Shown here: in pieces, positions 8,209 through 18,384 of the stretch
Layout of the letters: each line of letters starts with the position of its first letter
Position numbering within the stretch: the stretch's first letter is position 1
DNA from: Pedobacter frigiditerrae
Lineage (GTDB): Bacteria; Bacteroidota; Bacteroidia; Sphingobacteriales; Sphingobacteriaceae
Assembly: GCF_032678705.1 (NCBI RefSeq)
Contig: NZ_JAVTSS010000002.1
Coordinates: 1,674,001-1,738,000 of the forward strand
Reading direction: 5' to 3'
DNA length: 64,000 bases
Made by a program: the position numbers and the translations under genes
Notes under the pieces: model-generated
Told to the model about the DNA's origin: nothing
The model's database searches: none
Seen by the model: only the letters and a program-made list of their open reading frames with translations

Positions 8209-9891
8209 TTACCAGAAATAAGCATAAAGTGCAGTTAAAATAACTACGATAGCTGCAGTACCTAAGGCGAAGCTATTGTTTACTTTAAACATGCTGCTAT
8301 CTATTTCTAAACCTTTAGATTCTTTTCCTCGTTTCGAATCGATTAAGCTAATAATTACCATACCAATAACAGCAATTATAAATACAAATCCCATTCTATC
8401 TAAGAAAGGAATTTCATATAATGATGTTCCGTCTTCTTGAACTACTAAAGATGAGAAACCAGCTGAACTTAAGAATTGTAAGTCCATCAACCTTGGTAAG
8501 AATTTAAATAATACCGATAGGGCGAAACCTCCAACTGTGGCAAACATAGCTGCATTTGAGCTGGTTTTCTTCCAGAAAAAACCTAAAATAAACATTGCAA
8601 AAATACCCGGACTAACAAAACCGGTATATTCTTGAATAAACTCAAAGCCACCTTTTTTGTCGATACCTAGGAAAGGAGCAAGGATTACTGCTGCAATCAT
8701 GGCAACAACCACTACAATTTTACCAACGCTTACTAATTTTTGCTCACTAGCATCTTTGTCTATTTTTTTCTTGAAAATATCTAATGTAAAAATGGTTGCA
8801 ATACTGTTTACTTTTCCCGCTAATGACGCTACAATAGCTGCTGTAAGGGCAGCAAATGAAAGTCCTTTTAATCCGGCAGGTAAAAGATTTAATAATACAG
8901 GATAAGCTTTATCTGGATTCAACTCTCCATTTTGCAACATTTCGGTTTGTAAACCACCTTTCATGTGTATCACATAAGCAGCAATACCAGGCAATACAAC
9001 AATTACAGGCATTAATAACTTTAAAAATGCAGCGAATAAAATACCGCTACGAGCAGTTTTTAAATCAGCACCTAAGGCTCTTTGGGTAATGTATTGATTA
9101 CAGCCCCAATAGTTTAAGTTCACGATCCACATACCGCCAAGTAATACAGTTAAACCTGGTAAACTTGGGAAGTTGGTGTTCTCTTTCTTCAAGATCATGT
9201 GGAAGTGGTCGTCTGATTGGCTCATCATGTAATTAAAGCCATTCATTACGCCTTCTTGTCCGTTAAGTTCAGCAACTCTATCCAAAGCAAGATAAGTGGT
9301 AACTAAACCTCCTAAAATCAGGAATAATACTTGGATAACGTCTGTGTAGCCAATTACCTTCATTCCGCCTAATGCGATAATGATAGCAAAAACAGCTAAG
9401 GCATACATACATAAATTAGTATCGATACCAGAAATACCATTAATGGCTAATGCACCTAGGTATAAGATTGATGTTAAGTTAACTACTACATAAAGCAATA
9501 ACCAGAAAACAGCCATGATCATGGCTACAGTTTCATTGTAACGTTGCTGCAAAAATTGCGGCATGGTATATATCTTGTTTTTAAGATATACAGGGATAAA
9601 AAATACCGCTACAATAATTAATGTAGCTGCCGCCATCCACTCATAGGTAGCGATAGCTAAACCCATTTTAAATCCATTACCACTCATGGCAATAAATTGT
9701 TCTGAAGAAATGTTGGATGCGATTAATGATGTTCCAATTGCCCACCAGGTTAACGAACCCTCGGCTAAGAAGTAATCATGGGATGCAGAAACTGATTTCT
9801 TCTTTTTTCTATATATCCAGAAGCCATAAACGGCTACGATAACGAAGTAAACAAGAAATACAATGTAATCTTTAATGTCTAAACTATTCAT
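8209..9891 (-). CDS. Sodium/solute symporter (SGLT-like), probable xylose importer
   Basis: A 560-residue sodium:solute symporter (SSS) family protein with about 14 transmembrane segments. The N-terminal part reads FLAEGSLTWWAIGTSLIASNISSEQFIAMSG, a close match to the substrate and sodium site of SGLT-type sugar symporters, and it has the YTDVIQVLFLILGG and GGMWIVNLNYWGCNQYITQRALGA blocks of the vSGLT branch. Length is near that of vSGLT. Following xylA and xylB on the same strand, it most likely brings xylose across the inner membrane. Specificity is inferred from context only. The upstream gap carries three 17-bp repeats and a stem-loop repeat, so it may have its own promoter. Confidence 0.85.
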   Translation of the reverse strand: MNSLDIKDYIVFLVYFVIVAVYGFWIYRKKKKSVSASHDYFLAEGSLTWWAIGTSLIASNISSEQFIAMSGNGFKMGLAIATYEWMAAATLIIVAVFFIPVYLKNKIYTMPQFLQQRYNETVAMIMAVFWLLLYVVVNLTSILYLGALAINGISGIDTNLCMYALAVFAIIIALGGMKVIGYTDVIQVLFLILGGLVTTYLALDRVAELNGQEGVMNGFNYMMSQSDDHFHMILKKENTNFPSLPGLTVLLGGMWIVNLNYWGCNQYITQRALGADLKTARSGILFAAFLKLLMPVIVVLPGIAAYVIHMKGGLQTEMLQNGELNPDKAYPVLLNLLPAGLKGLSFAALTAAIVASLAGKVNSIATIFTLDIFKKKIDKDASEQKLVSVGKIVVVVAMIAAVILAPFLGIDKKGGFEFIQEYTGFVSPGIFAMFILGFFWKKTSSNAAMFATVGGFALSVLFKFLPRLMDLQFLSSAGFSSLVVQEDGTSLYEIPFLDRMGFVFIIAVIGMVIISLIDSKRGKESKGLEIDSSMFKVNNSFALGTAAIVVILTALYAYFW

Positions 9892-9939
9892 TTTATGTGT
9901 TTGTTTGGTTAGAGTTCTAAATGTAGTAATTTTTGGCTA

Positions 9940-9990
9940 AATCGGTTAATCGTTACAACCGGTTAATTGTTGAAACTGGTTAACTGTTAG
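9940..9990. repeat. Three tandem 17-bp repeats upstream of the symporter gene
   Basis: Three adjoining 17-bp units at 9940-9956, 9957-9973 and 9974-9990: AATCGGTTAATCGTTAC, AACCGGTTAATTGTTGA and AACTGGTTAACTGTTAG. The core GGTTAA-TGTT is constant. The array begins 48 bp before the symporter start codon on the minus strand. Confidence 0.75.
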
Positions 9991-10068
9991 TGTCAGTCTG
10001 AGCGTAGTCGAAGACTCAGAAAACCAAGAAAATCAAAAAATGCTCCTCCGACTACGCTCAGGATGACA
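9991..10068. repeat. Dispersed stem-loop repeat (GTCAGTCTGAGCGTAGTCGA type)
   Basis: The arm TGTCAGTCTGAGCGTAGTCG pairs with CGACTACGCTCAGGATGACA across an AT-rich loop of about 37 bases. The same arms occur at 39070-39132. It lies between the xylA stop and the symporter start and could act as a processing or termination point between the two. Confidence 0.75.
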
Positions 10069-10096
10069 TTTTTTGATTTTACAATTAACCTAATAA

Positions 10097-11428
10097 CTAG
10101 ATATGTCTATTAATGATGTTTTCTAAGTATTCTTGTCTGCCGCTTAAAGTAGCTGGTTCACCATTTTCTGCAGCATAGTTTCTCAAATCTTCTAAGGTTA
10201 ATTTACCTTGTTCAAATTCTGCACCTTTACCACTATCAAAAGAAGCATAGCGGTCTGCACGAACTTTTTTGTAGTCTGATTTTTGCAAAATAGAATCAGC
10301 AGTTACCAAAGCACGAGCAAATAAGTCCATTCCGCCTACGTGAGCATAGAATAAATCTTTTTGGTCTGTAGAATTACGACGAATTTTAGCATCGAAGTTT
10401 ACACCGCCACCTTGTAAGCCACCACCTTCTAATATGATTAACATGGCTTCTGTTAATTCATTGATATCATTGGGAAACTGGTCAGTATCCCAACCATTTT
10501 GGTAATCTCCACGGTTAGCATCAATAGAACCTAATAAACCATTGTCTACTGCAACTTGTAGTTCGTGTTGGAAAGTATGACCAGCTAAAGTGGCGTGGTT
10601 AACTTCTAAATTCAATTTAAAATCAGCCAATAAATCATGCTCTTGCAAGAAACTTTTTACAGTTGCTGCATCATAATCATATTGGTGTTTAGATGGTTCA
10701 CAAGGTTTTGGTTCGATGAAGAATGTTCCTTTGAAACCTTGTTTACGAGCATAGTCTTTAGCCGTATGTAAGAATTTAGCCAAATGCTCTTGCTCACGTT
10801 TCATGTTGGTATTTAGCAAGCTCATGTAACCTTCTCTTCCTCCCCAAAACACGTAATTTTCTCCGCCAAGGGCGATGGTTGCGTCTAATGCAGCCTTAAC
10901 CTGCGCTCCACCATGTGCTAATACATGAAAATCTGGATTAGTAGAAGCACCATTCATGTAACGTCTGTGGCTGAATAGGTTAGCTGTTCCCCAAAGTAAT
11001 TTTACACCGCTATCTGCTTGTTTTTGTTTAGCATATTCTACTAAAGCCTGTAACCTGCGTTCGTTATCTGCAACATCATCTGTATAATCAACAACATCCA
11101 CATCGTGGAAACAGTAGTAAGGTAATTGCATTTTGGTAATGAATTCAAATGCTGCATCCATTTTATCTTTTGCACGTTCAACTGCATCTTTCTTTTCATC
11201 CCATGGGAAAATATGTGTTGCTCCACCAAATGGGTCTGCGCCATTTCCATTAAATGAATGCCAATAAGCACATGCAAATTTAAAGTGCTCGTTCATGGTT
11301 TTTCCAGCAACTACTTTGTTTGCATCGTACCATCTAAATGCTAGTGGATTATCGCTTTGCAAACCTTCAAATTGTATTTGCTCAATACCTTTAAAAAATT
11401 CTTTTGCTCCTGTTACTACTTTTGTCAT
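10097..11428 (-). CDS. xylA: Xylose isomerase
   Basis: A 443-residue class II xylose isomerase that converts D-xylose to D-xylulose in the cytoplasm. The catalytic His lies in [11 protein letters not shown] (His108, with Asp111). Metal-site blocks follow: [63 protein letters not shown] and [13 protein letters not shown]. Length matches the family norm. It lies 100 bp downstream of xylB on the same strand and upstream of the symporter. No local copy of the LacI-type operator was found before it, so it is probably read through from the xylB promoter. Confidence 0.97.
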   Translation of the reverse strand: MTKVVTGAKEFFKGIEQIQFEGLQSDNPLAFRWYDANKVVAGKTMNEHFKFACAYWHSFNGNGADPFGGATHIFPWDEKKDAVERAKDKMDAAFEFITKMQLPYYCFHDVDVVDYTDDVADNERRLQALVEYAKQKQADSGVKLLWGTANLFSHRRYMNGASTNPDFHVLAHGGAQVKAALDATIALGGENYVFWGGREGYMSLLNTNMKREQEHLAKFLHTAKDYARKQGFKGTFFIEPKPCEPSKHQYDYDAATVKSFLQEHDLLADFKLNLEVNHATLAGHTFQHELQVAVDNGLLGSIDANRGDYQNGWDTDQFPNDINELTEAMLIILEGGGLQGGGVNFDAKIRRNSTDQKDLFYAHVGGMDLFARALVTADSILQKSDYKKVRADRYASFDSGKGAEFEQGKLTLEDLRNYAAENGEPATLSGRQEYLENIINRHI

Positions 11429-11528
11429 CGTTTCTTTGTTAATTTTTTTGGATAAATTTTGGTTAATGGTCTATGGTTGATAGTCAATTGTCTGGGCGGT
11501 TAGGCCATTAACAATTTACTATTGTCTA

Positions 11529-13010
11529 TTAACCAGCTAACTCTTGTTCTAATATTTCTTTCCAATCTTGATAAATTGGTTCGTATGCTTGTGAGTTTTT
11601 AGGCTCTATTAATTTTAATATGTCGTGTTGCGAAAATGCATCTGCTGCATCAGTAAAAATGCCTGCGCCAATTCCTGAACCTAAAGCTGCTCCAACACTA
11701 CCGTCGTTTTCATATAGTTCTACAGGCACACCCGTTACATCTACAAAAGTTTGAGCAAATACATCACTTAAAAATAAGTTTGCCTTACCCGCTCTAATTA
11801 CTTTTGGTTGCATTCCGTTTGTTCTCATGATATCTAATCCATACCTAAATGAGAAGGCAATGCTTTCTTGAACGGCTCTAAAAATATCTGATTGGTTATG
11901 CGTATTTAAATCAATACCTGATAATTGTGCGCCTGTAAACTTATTGTTCAACATCCGCTCTGCGCCATTGCCAAAAGGTAAAACCTTTAAGCCTTTGCTG
12001 CCAATTGGCGATTGAGCCGAGATATGATTTAATTCTGGATAAGAAAGGTAAGGAGCGAAATTGTGTTTTGCCCAACGATACATACTTCCAGTTCCGTTAA
12101 TACATAGTAAAACGCCAGTGTGTTTTAATTCTGGCGTATAGGTTACGTGTGCAAAGGTATTTACCCTCGATTGTTTGTCGTATGTTAATTCATCGCTAAC
12201 GCCATAAATTACACCTGATGTTCCGGCAGTTGCGGCAACTTCACCAGGTTTTAACACATTTAATGATAAAGCATTGTTGGGTTGGTCGCCAGCTTTATAA
12301 GAAACAGGTATACCTTCAGTTAGGCCTAAAAGTTTAGCAATGCCTTCTTTTAGATAACCATGTTCTGAGAATAGAGCTTGAATTTTAGGGATGTGATTTT
12401 CATTTAATCCGTAATGATTCATTACATCTTTAGAGATTTCATCTTTCTTGAAATCCCAAAAAATACCTTCAGATAAAGCAGGAATACTAGTTGTAATTTG
12501 CCCTGTAAGTTTCATTGCAATGAAATCGCCCGGCAACATCACCTTGTCTATTTTTTCATAAATTGCAGGCTCGTTGTTTTTTACCCAAGCTAATTTTGAA
12601 GCTGTGAAATTACCTGGAGAGTTTAAAAGGTTTTCGAGTGATTTTTCGTGGCCAATTGCATCAAAGGCTTTTTCGCCTAATGCTACAGCTCGGCTATCAC
12701 ACCAAATAATGCTATCCCTTAAAACTTCTTGTTCTTTATCTACTGCAACTAATCCGTGCATTTGGTAGGCAATGCCGATTGCCTTTATTGATTTTGGGTC
12801 AAATAAATCTAAAGCATTTACTTTTAAAATAGCTTGTTGCGCATTATGCCACCAATCCATTGGGCTTTGTTCTGCCCAGCCGGGTTGAATTGATTTAATG
12901 GCTGTCTCTTCTTCTGGGTACTGTACAGTAGCCACACTCTTTTGAGTTTGAATATCAACAACTGCAACTTTTATAGACGATGTGCCTACGTCAATACCTA
13001 GTAAATACAT
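11529..13010 (-). CDS. xylB: Xylulokinase
   Basis: A 493-residue FGGY-family sugar kinase that phosphorylates D-xylulose to xylulose 5-phosphate. The N-terminal ATPase loop reads GIDVGTSSIKVAVVD. MDWWHNAQQAI, GWAEQSP and QMHGLVAVD follow, then the C-terminal FGGY half with KAGDQPNNALSLN, GTSGVIYGV and the adenosine region VIRAGKANLFLSDVFAQTF. The pairing with xylA makes xylulose the clear substrate among FGGY options. A 16-bp operator (13039-13054) lies 29 bp before the start codon, in a position where a LacI-type repressor would block transcription. Confidence 0.95.
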   Translation of the reverse strand: MYLLGIDVGTSSIKVAVVDIQTQKSVATVQYPEEETAIKSIQPGWAEQSPMDWWHNAQQAILKVNALDLFDPKSIKAIGIAYQMHGLVAVDKEQEVLRDSIIWCDSRAVALGEKAFDAIGHEKSLENLLNSPGNFTASKLAWVKNNEPAIYEKIDKVMLPGDFIAMKLTGQITTSIPALSEGIFWDFKKDEISKDVMNHYGLNENHIPKIQALFSEHGYLKEGIAKLLGLTEGIPVSYKAGDQPNNALSLNVLKPGEVAATAGTSGVIYGVSDELTYDKQSRVNTFAHVTYTPELKHTGVLLCINGTGSMYRWAKHNFAPYLSYPELNHISAQSPIGSKGLKVLPFGNGAERMLNNKFTGAQLSGIDLNTHNQSDIFRAVQESIAFSFRYGLDIMRTNGMQPKVIRAGKANLFLSDVFAQTFVDVTGVPVELYENDGSVGAALGSGIGAGIFTDAADAFSQHDILKLIEPKNSQAYEPIYQDWKEILEQELAG

Positions 13011-13038
13011 TCAGTTTGTAATTTATAAATTTGGTTCT

Positions 13039-13054
13039 ATGCAAACGGTTGCAT
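13039..13054. promoter_or_regulatory. LacI-type operator before xylB
   Basis: ATGCAAACGGTTGCAT has perfect 6-bp arms (ATGCAA/TTGCAT) around a central nCGn. It matches the sites before the GH115 operon (14284-14299) and susC (29183-29198). Confidence 0.75.
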
Positions 13055-13172
13055 AAAGATAGACGTAAATTTATAAAAGTCAAATATTTTGAAAGTTTTT
13101 TTCGATTTTTTTAAATAAGGTTATGCAACTTGTTGTTTTGAGTTGCTTTCCATCAGGATAAAGAAGAATGTC

Positions 13173-14192
13173 TTAAATAGAATTCCCTGTCGATTGCCTT
13201 TCGACCAACGTTGGGTCTAATACAATATGTTGAATGTCTTGATATGGATTCTCTTGTTGAATCATTTTAAGAAACATTTTAGCGCATTCACTACCCATTT
13301 GGTTGGGGTGTTGGTCTATTGTGGATAGGTTTGGGGTAATGTATGCCGAAAAACCTTCGTTTGCAAATCCAATTACGCCAATTTTAGGAGGAGTTTCATC
13401 AATTTCCTTTAGTTTTTTAATTACCCCAAGCGCCGTAAAATCGTCTCCAGCAATAATTGCGTCAGGTCTATTTTCTAATCGCATTAATTTACTAGCTCCA
13501 AATCTACCGTCCTTAATAGATAGTCCACCGAGGATGATGTTCTCTTCCGAAACGGGTAAGTTGTTGTCTTTTAATGCTTTTTTGTAGCCTTCTAGCCTGT
13601 CGCTAAAAATCTTTATTTGATGGATGGTGGTGATGAAAGCAATGTTCTTGTATCCTTTTTGAATTAAATATTCAGTAGCCATGTAACCAGCTTTAAAGTC
13701 ATCTAGTGTTACCGTTGGTACATTTAAGTTACTGTTCACCCTATCAAAAATAACAAGTGGTTTGTTTTGTTTAATGATTTCAGTAAAGTGAGAAACGTCT
13801 TCAGTTTCTAAAGACATGGAGGCAATTATTCCATCAACTTGTGCTTCTAGCAATGTTTTAACCCCGTTTATTTCGTTCTCAACAGACTCGTTAGATTGAT
13901 AAAGGATAACTCTATAGCCACTATCTTTTAAACCTTCTTCTATACTATGTATAATAGAAGCAAAAAAATGTGCTTGTACGCTTGGTACAATTACACCAAT
14001 AATGTATGTTTTGCCTGATTTTAATGCAGAAGCTAGCCGGTTTGGACTATAATTTAATTTTTTAGCTGTGGCGATTACTGCTTCTCTCGTAGCTTCACTA
14101 ATAGCTGGAAAACCACTTAATGCCCTAGAAACCGTTGATACGGTGATGTTCAGCTCCTTGGCAATGTCGTATATGGTGGTTTTCTTTTTCAA
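13173..14192 (-). CDS. LacI-family transcriptional regulator of the xylan locus
   Basis: A 339-residue regulator. Residues 4-50 form the LacI helix-turn-helix and hinge: TIYDIAKELNITVSTVSRALSG then LNYSPNRLASALKSG. Residues 60-335 are a periplasmic-binding-protein-like effector domain (IIGVIVPSVQAHFFASIIHSIEEGL, PTVTLDDFKAGYMATEYLIQKG, PDAIIAGDDFTALGVIKKLKE). The gene lies between xylB and the GH115 operon and diverges from the latter. Three matching near-palindromes in front of xylB, GH115 and susC make it the likely controller of all three. The effector is probably xylose or a xylo-oligomer, by inference. Sign of control (repressor or activator) is not settled. Confidence 0.92.
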   Translation of the reverse strand: MKKKTTIYDIAKELNITVSTVSRALSGFPAISEATREAVIATAKKLNYSPNRLASALKSGKTYIIGVIVPSVQAHFFASIIHSIEEGLKDSGYRVILYQSNESVENEINGVKTLLEAQVDGIIASMSLETEDVSHFTEIIKQNKPLVIFDRVNSNLNVPTVTLDDFKAGYMATEYLIQKGYKNIAFITTIHQIKIFSDRLEGYKKALKDNNLPVSEENIILGGLSIKDGRFGASKLMRLENRPDAIIAGDDFTALGVIKKLKEIDETPPKIGVIGFANEGFSAYITPNLSTIDQHPNQMGSECAKMFLKMIQQENPYQDIQHIVLDPTLVERQSTGNSI

Positions 14193-14283
14193 TTATTGTT
14201 ATATGTTAAAACTCCAATTCGGCTGCAAACTAAGAAAAAATAAATCATTCTAAAAATCTTGACCGATAGTTTAAATAAAAATA

Positions 14284-14299
14284 GTGCAACCGATTGCAT
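14284..14299. promoter_or_regulatory. LacI-type operator before the GH115 operon
   Basis: GTGCAACCGATTGCAT: arms TGCAA/TTGCA around CCGA. It sits in the divergent gap between the LacI gene and the GH115 gene, 70 bp before the chosen GH115 start, so it could also control the regulator itself. Confidence 0.75.
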
Positions 14300-14368
14300 T
14301 TTTATAAAAATAAAGTTAATTTAGGCGTACCAAATATTTGTGGGAATAATATTCAATTATTAAAGAGT

Positions 14369-17248
14369 ATGAGCGTTATGAAAAAATTGCTAATTGTAGT
14401 TGTTTTGGTTTTACTGCGAGGATTTGTCTTTGCGGCTGGAACAAATCCATTTATTATCAAGTCTTACGTTCCTGGAAGTTTTGTAATTGCCAATAAAGGA
14501 AAGGTTAGCTCTATTTTATTGAGTGATAATGAGTTTGCCGGTGTAACCAGAGCTGCTAAAAACCTGCAAAGCGACTTACAAAAAGTAACAGGTTTAAATC
14601 CTTCACTTTCTACAGAAAAAGCAACTGGATTAACAATCATCATCGGAACCATTGGCAATAGTAAAATCATCGACCAGTTGGTGAAAAACAATAAAATTAA
14701 CGTTGCAGGTATTGCTGGGAAATGGGAAAGCACATTAATTGAAGTGGTTAAAAACCCATTGCCTGGTATAGACAGTGCTATGGTTATTGCTGGAAGCGAT
14801 AAACGAGGAACGATTTACGGTGTTTATGAATTATCATATCAAATAGGCGTTTCGCCGTGGTATTATTGGGCAGATGTTCCTGTTAAAAAAAGTGAAAGTT
14901 TATTTGTTAAATCAGGAAGGTACGTTGTTTCATCGCCTGCGGTAAAGTACAGAGGCATTTTTTTAAATGATGAAGCGCCTGCCTTATCAGGATGGACACA
15001 TAAGGAGTTTGGAGGTTTCAATTCTAAATTATACGAAAAGGTATTCGAATTGATTTTGCGCTTAAAAGGCAACTATTTATGGCCTGCAATGTGGGGCAAT
15101 GCGTTTAACGACGACGATAAAATGAACCCGATTTTGGCTGATGAATATGGGGTGGTGATTGGTACATCGCACCATGAACCTTTAACTAGAGCCCATGATG
15201 AATGGAAAAGATATAAAGGCGGTAAATGGAATTATGATCAAAATCCACAGCAATTAAGAGAATTTTGGGAGAGTGGTTTACAGCGTGTAGCAGATAAGGA
15301 GCAAATCATCACTATTGGTATGCGAGGCGATGGAGATGAACCGATGTCTACCGGAACAGCCACTGCGTTGTTAGAAAAAATTGTTAAAGATCAACGAGAA
15401 ATAATTGAGAAAGTAACCAAAAAACCTGCATCAGAAACTCCTCAAATTTGGGCTTTATATAAAGAAGTACAGGATTATTATGATAAGGGAATGCGTGTGC
15501 CAGATGATGTGACTTTGCTATTGGCCGATGATAATTGGGGTAATATCAGAAAGCTGCCTAAATTAAATGAAGCGCCAAGAAGCGGAGGATATGGTATTTA
15601 TTATCACTTTGATTATGTGGGCGATCCGAGAAATTATAAATGGGTAAATACCAATCCAATTCAGAAGGTTTGGGAGCAAATGAACTTGGCTTATGAGTAT
15701 AACGCGAATCAGATTTGGATTGTTAATGTAGGCGATTTAAAGCCAATGGAGTTTCCGATAGAATTCTTTTTAGATTACGCTTGGGCGCCTGATGCCATTC
15801 CTGCCGAAAAATTGAAAGACTATATTATTAATTGGTCTAACAAACAATTTGGACAAGAGTATGCTGCTGACATCGCTGATATTTTAGATTTATACAGCAA
15901 GTACAATGGGCGAATTAAGCCAGAATTATTGAATGATAAAACTTATAGTTTAGCTAATTATAACGAATTTGAAAATGTTGTGGCCGATTATAATTCGTTA
16001 AAAGATCGCAGCAAATTTATTTACGATAGAATTCCTGCTAATCAGAAAGACGCTTTTTATCAACTGGTTTTACATCCTGTAGAAGCAAGTGCCAATTTAA
16101 ATGAGTTATATCTGTCAGTTGCCAAAAATAAATTATACGCTAGACAGGGCCGTTTTTCTGCAAATGCAATGGCAGATAAAGCAGCGGAATTATATAAAAA
16201 GGATGAAGAAATTACCAATTACTATAATAAAGTAATGGCAAATGGTAAATGGGATCACATGATGGATCAAACTCATATTGGTTATACTTATTGGCAACAA
16301 CCTGATAAAAATTCGATGCCTGAAACTGTTATGCTTGCGTTTACAGGTGATTTATCTAAAGCTCAACTCGGACTTGCAATCGAAAGCAGTGATTCATCCT
16401 GGACAGGTAAAACAAAGGTTGATGTAGCTTTTCCAACATTTGATTATTACAGCAACAAAACACATTACTTAGAGCTATTTAATGGCAGAAAAGGGTCGTT
16501 TAAGTATGAAATTAAAGCCCCAGGTTTCGTAAATGTAAATGCTCCAACGGGTGAAGTAAAAACCGAACAAAGAATTTATTTAAGTATAGATTGGGAAAAA
16601 GCACCTGCTGGAAAAACGGAATCTGTAATTACAATTTCTGCAAACGATGGTTCTAAAATTACCTTGCCAATTAAAATAGACAACAGAAGGTTTTTGGATA
16701 AAAATATTAATGCCTTTGTTCCAAAAGATGCATACATCTCAATGGAAGCGCCAAGCTACAGTAGAGCCGTAAACAGCCGACCAATTTTTTGGAAAACAAT
16801 ACCTAATTATGGTAAAACGGCAGGAGGTGTGATGCCAGTTCCGGTTACTTCGCCAGTTCAAAAATTAGATGCTAATACTCCGCATTTGGAATATGATTTC
16901 TATTCAAACGAAACAGGAACCTACAATTTGCACAGTTATATCTCTCCAACCATAGATTTTACAAATACTGATGGATTAAAATTTGCAATTTCTGTAGACG
17001 AGCAACCACCTGTTATTGTTAACATTAGCGCCGATTATAGAACTGAAGCAGCTTGGAGAAAATCAGTTGCAGATAACATCAAGATTTTTAAAACGGCACT
17101 GAAAATTGATGCTGTAGGCAAACACACCTTAAAATATTGGATGGTAACTCCTGGTGTAGTATTGCAAAAACTAGTAATAGATTTAGGTGGATTAAAGCCA
17201 AGTTACTTAGGTCCGCCGGAAACTTTTGTAAGTAAACAAGAAAAATAA
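14369..17248 (+). CDS. GH115 alpha-glucuronidase
   Basis: A 959-residue exported glycoside hydrolase of family 115, which removes (4-O-methyl)-glucuronic acid from xylan side chains. The start at 14369 (or 14378, also in frame) opens a signal peptide (MKKLLIVVVLVLLRGFVFA). An earlier frame start lies inside the operator and is rejected. Residues 30-170 are a GH20-like N-terminal domain (AAKNLQSDLQKVTG, IIIGTIG), then the barrel with KYRGIFLNDEAPALSGW, LKGNYLWPAMWGNAF, GMRGDGDEPM and LADDNWGNIRKLP, then a C-terminal beta-sandwich from about 800. First gene of a four-gene operon; 21 bp to the GH43 gene. Confidence 0.9.
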   Translation: MSVMKKLLIVVVLVLLRGFVFAAGTNPFIIKSYVPGSFVIANKGKVSSILLSDNEFAGVTRAAKNLQSDLQKVTGLNPSLSTEKATGLTIIIGTIGNSKIIDQLVKNNKINVAGIAGKWESTLIEVVKNPLPGIDSAMVIAGSDKRGTIYGVYELSYQIGVSPWYYWADVPVKKSESLFVKSGRYVVSSPAVKYRGIFLNDEAPALSGWTHKEFGGFNSKLYEKVFELILRLKGNYLWPAMWGNAFNDDDKMNPILADEYGVVIGTSHHEPLTRAHDEWKRYKGGKWNYDQNPQQLREFWESGLQRVADKEQIITIGMRGDGDEPMSTGTATALLEKIVKDQREIIEKVTKKPASETPQIWALYKEVQDYYDKGMRVPDDVTLLLADDNWGNIRKLPKLNEAPRSGGYGIYYHFDYVGDPRNYKWVNTNPIQKVWEQMNLAYEYNANQIWIVNVGDLKPMEFPIEFFLDYAWAPDAIPAEKLKDYIINWSNKQFGQEYAADIADILDLYSKYNGRIKPELLNDKTYSLANYNEFENVVADYNSLKDRSKFIYDRIPANQKDAFYQLVLHPVEASANLNELYLSVAKNKLYARQGRFSANAMADKAAELYKKDEEITNYYNKVMANGKWDHMMDQTHIGYTYWQQPDKNSMPETVMLAFTGDLSKAQLGLAIESSDSSWTGKTKVDVAFPTFDYYSNKTHYLELFNGRKGSFKYEIKAPGFVNVNAPTGEVKTEQRIYLSIDWEKAPAGKTESVITISANDGSKITLPIKIDNRRFLDKNINAFVPKDAYISMEAPSYSRAVNSRPIFWKTIPNYGKTAGGVMPVPVTSPVQKLDANTPHLEYDFYSNETGTYNLHSYISPTIDFTNTDGLKFAISVDEQPPVIVNISADYRTEAAWRKSVADNIKIFKTALKIDAVGKHTLKYWMVTPGVVLQKLVIDLGGLKPSYLGPPETFVSKQEK

Positions 17249-17269
17249 AACCATTTATAAATTGAAAAT

Positions 17270-18364
17270 ATGAGCAATAATTTAAAACTTTCTGGCTTAT
17301 TTGTAATGATGGCCTTAACTGCAAGCGCCTGTCAGCAGAACCAAAAAACGGCAAATAATGAAACTGCAGATACGACTAAAAAATCTAAATATCTATCTCC
17401 GCCATTAATTAAAGAAATTTATACTGCTGATCCTTCTGCGCATCTTTTTGAAGGCAAAATTTATATTTATCCATCTCATGATATAGAAGCTGGAACTCCA
17501 GAAAATGACATGGGTGACCACTTTGATATGCGTGATTACCATATTTTAAGTATGGACAGTGTTACAGGAAAAGTAACTGATAATGGCGTAGCCTTAAGTG
17601 TAAAGGATATTCCTTGGGCAGGTAGACAGCTTTGGGCACCAGATGCAGCGTTTAAAAACGGGACTTACTATTTATATTTTCCTGTTAAGGATAAAAACGA
17701 TGTGTTTAGGATAGGTGTGGCTACGGCTAAAAATCCTGCTGGTCCGTTTAAAGCAGAACCTAAACCAATGGAAGGTAGTTTTAGTATAGATCCAGCTGTT
17801 TTTACAGATACTGACGGTAATTCTTACATGTATTTCGGTGGAATTTGGGGTGGTCAATTGCAAAGATGGAACAACGGAAAATACGATGCCAATGGGTCAA
17901 AAACAGATTCTGGCAAAGAAAATGAACCTGCTATTTCTGCAAAAGTTGCCAAGTTGAGTAAAGATATGTTAAGCTTTGATGGAGCTGTTCAGGATGTGAA
18001 AATCTTGGATAAAAACGGAAAAGAATTACTAACTAAAGACCATGATAGAAGATTTTTTGAAGGTTCTTGGATGCATAAATTTAATGGTAAATATTATTTT
18101 ACTTACTCAACTGGCGATACGCACTTTTTAGCTTCAGCGATTAGCGATAGTCCGATGGGTCCATTTACTTATCAAGGTACTTTCATGAATCCTGTTCAAG
18201 GCTGGACAACCCACCATTCAATCCTTGAGATAAAAGGTAAATGGTATATTTTTTACCATGATACAGAGTTATCTAATAAAACTCATTTAAGAAATATCAA
18301 GGTAACGGAATTAAAACACAATGCAGATGGAACTATCGCTTTGATAGAACCAATGAATAAATAA
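17270..18364 (+). CDS. GH43 lipoprotein, xylosidase/arabinofuranosidase
   Basis: A 364-residue lipoprotein (signal peptide with lipid Cys21 in TASAC). The five-bladed GH43 fold is marked by the catalytic base Asp54 in YTADPSAHLF, the pKa-tuning Asp in GSFSIDPAVF and the general acid Glu264 in RRFFEGSWMHK. Typical members of this branch are beta-1,4-xylosidases or alpha-L-arabinofuranosidases, and either fits a xylan locus. It follows the GH115 gene closely and precedes the GH35-like gene by 20 bp, so all are likely one transcript under the operator at 14284. Confidence 0.88.
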   Translation: MSNNLKLSGLFVMMALTASACQQNQKTANNETADTTKKSKYLSPPLIKEIYTADPSAHLFEGKIYIYPSHDIEAGTPENDMGDHFDMRDYHILSMDSVTGKVTDNGVALSVKDIPWAGRQLWAPDAAFKNGTYYLYFPVKDKNDVFRIGVATAKNPAGPFKAEPKPMEGSFSIDPAVFTDTDGNSYMYFGGIWGGQLQRWNNGKYDANGSKTDSGKENEPAISAKVAKLSKDMLSFDGAVQDVKILDKNGKELLTKDHDRRFFEGSWMHKFNGKYYFTYSTGDTHFLASAISDSPMGPFTYQGTFMNPVQGWTTHHSILEIKGKWYIFYHDTELSNKTHLRNIKVTELKHNADGTIALIEPMNK

Positions 18365-18384
18365 CATATTTGATTAGTGATATC

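Noticed and set aside
13100-13172. Possible further LacI-type operator (TTATGCAACTTGTTG)
   Set aside because: Only the left half matches; the central CG and right half are missing.
14294-14368. Upstream extension of the GH115 gene
   Set aside because: It begins with a TTG inside the LacI-type operator and would bury the signal peptide.
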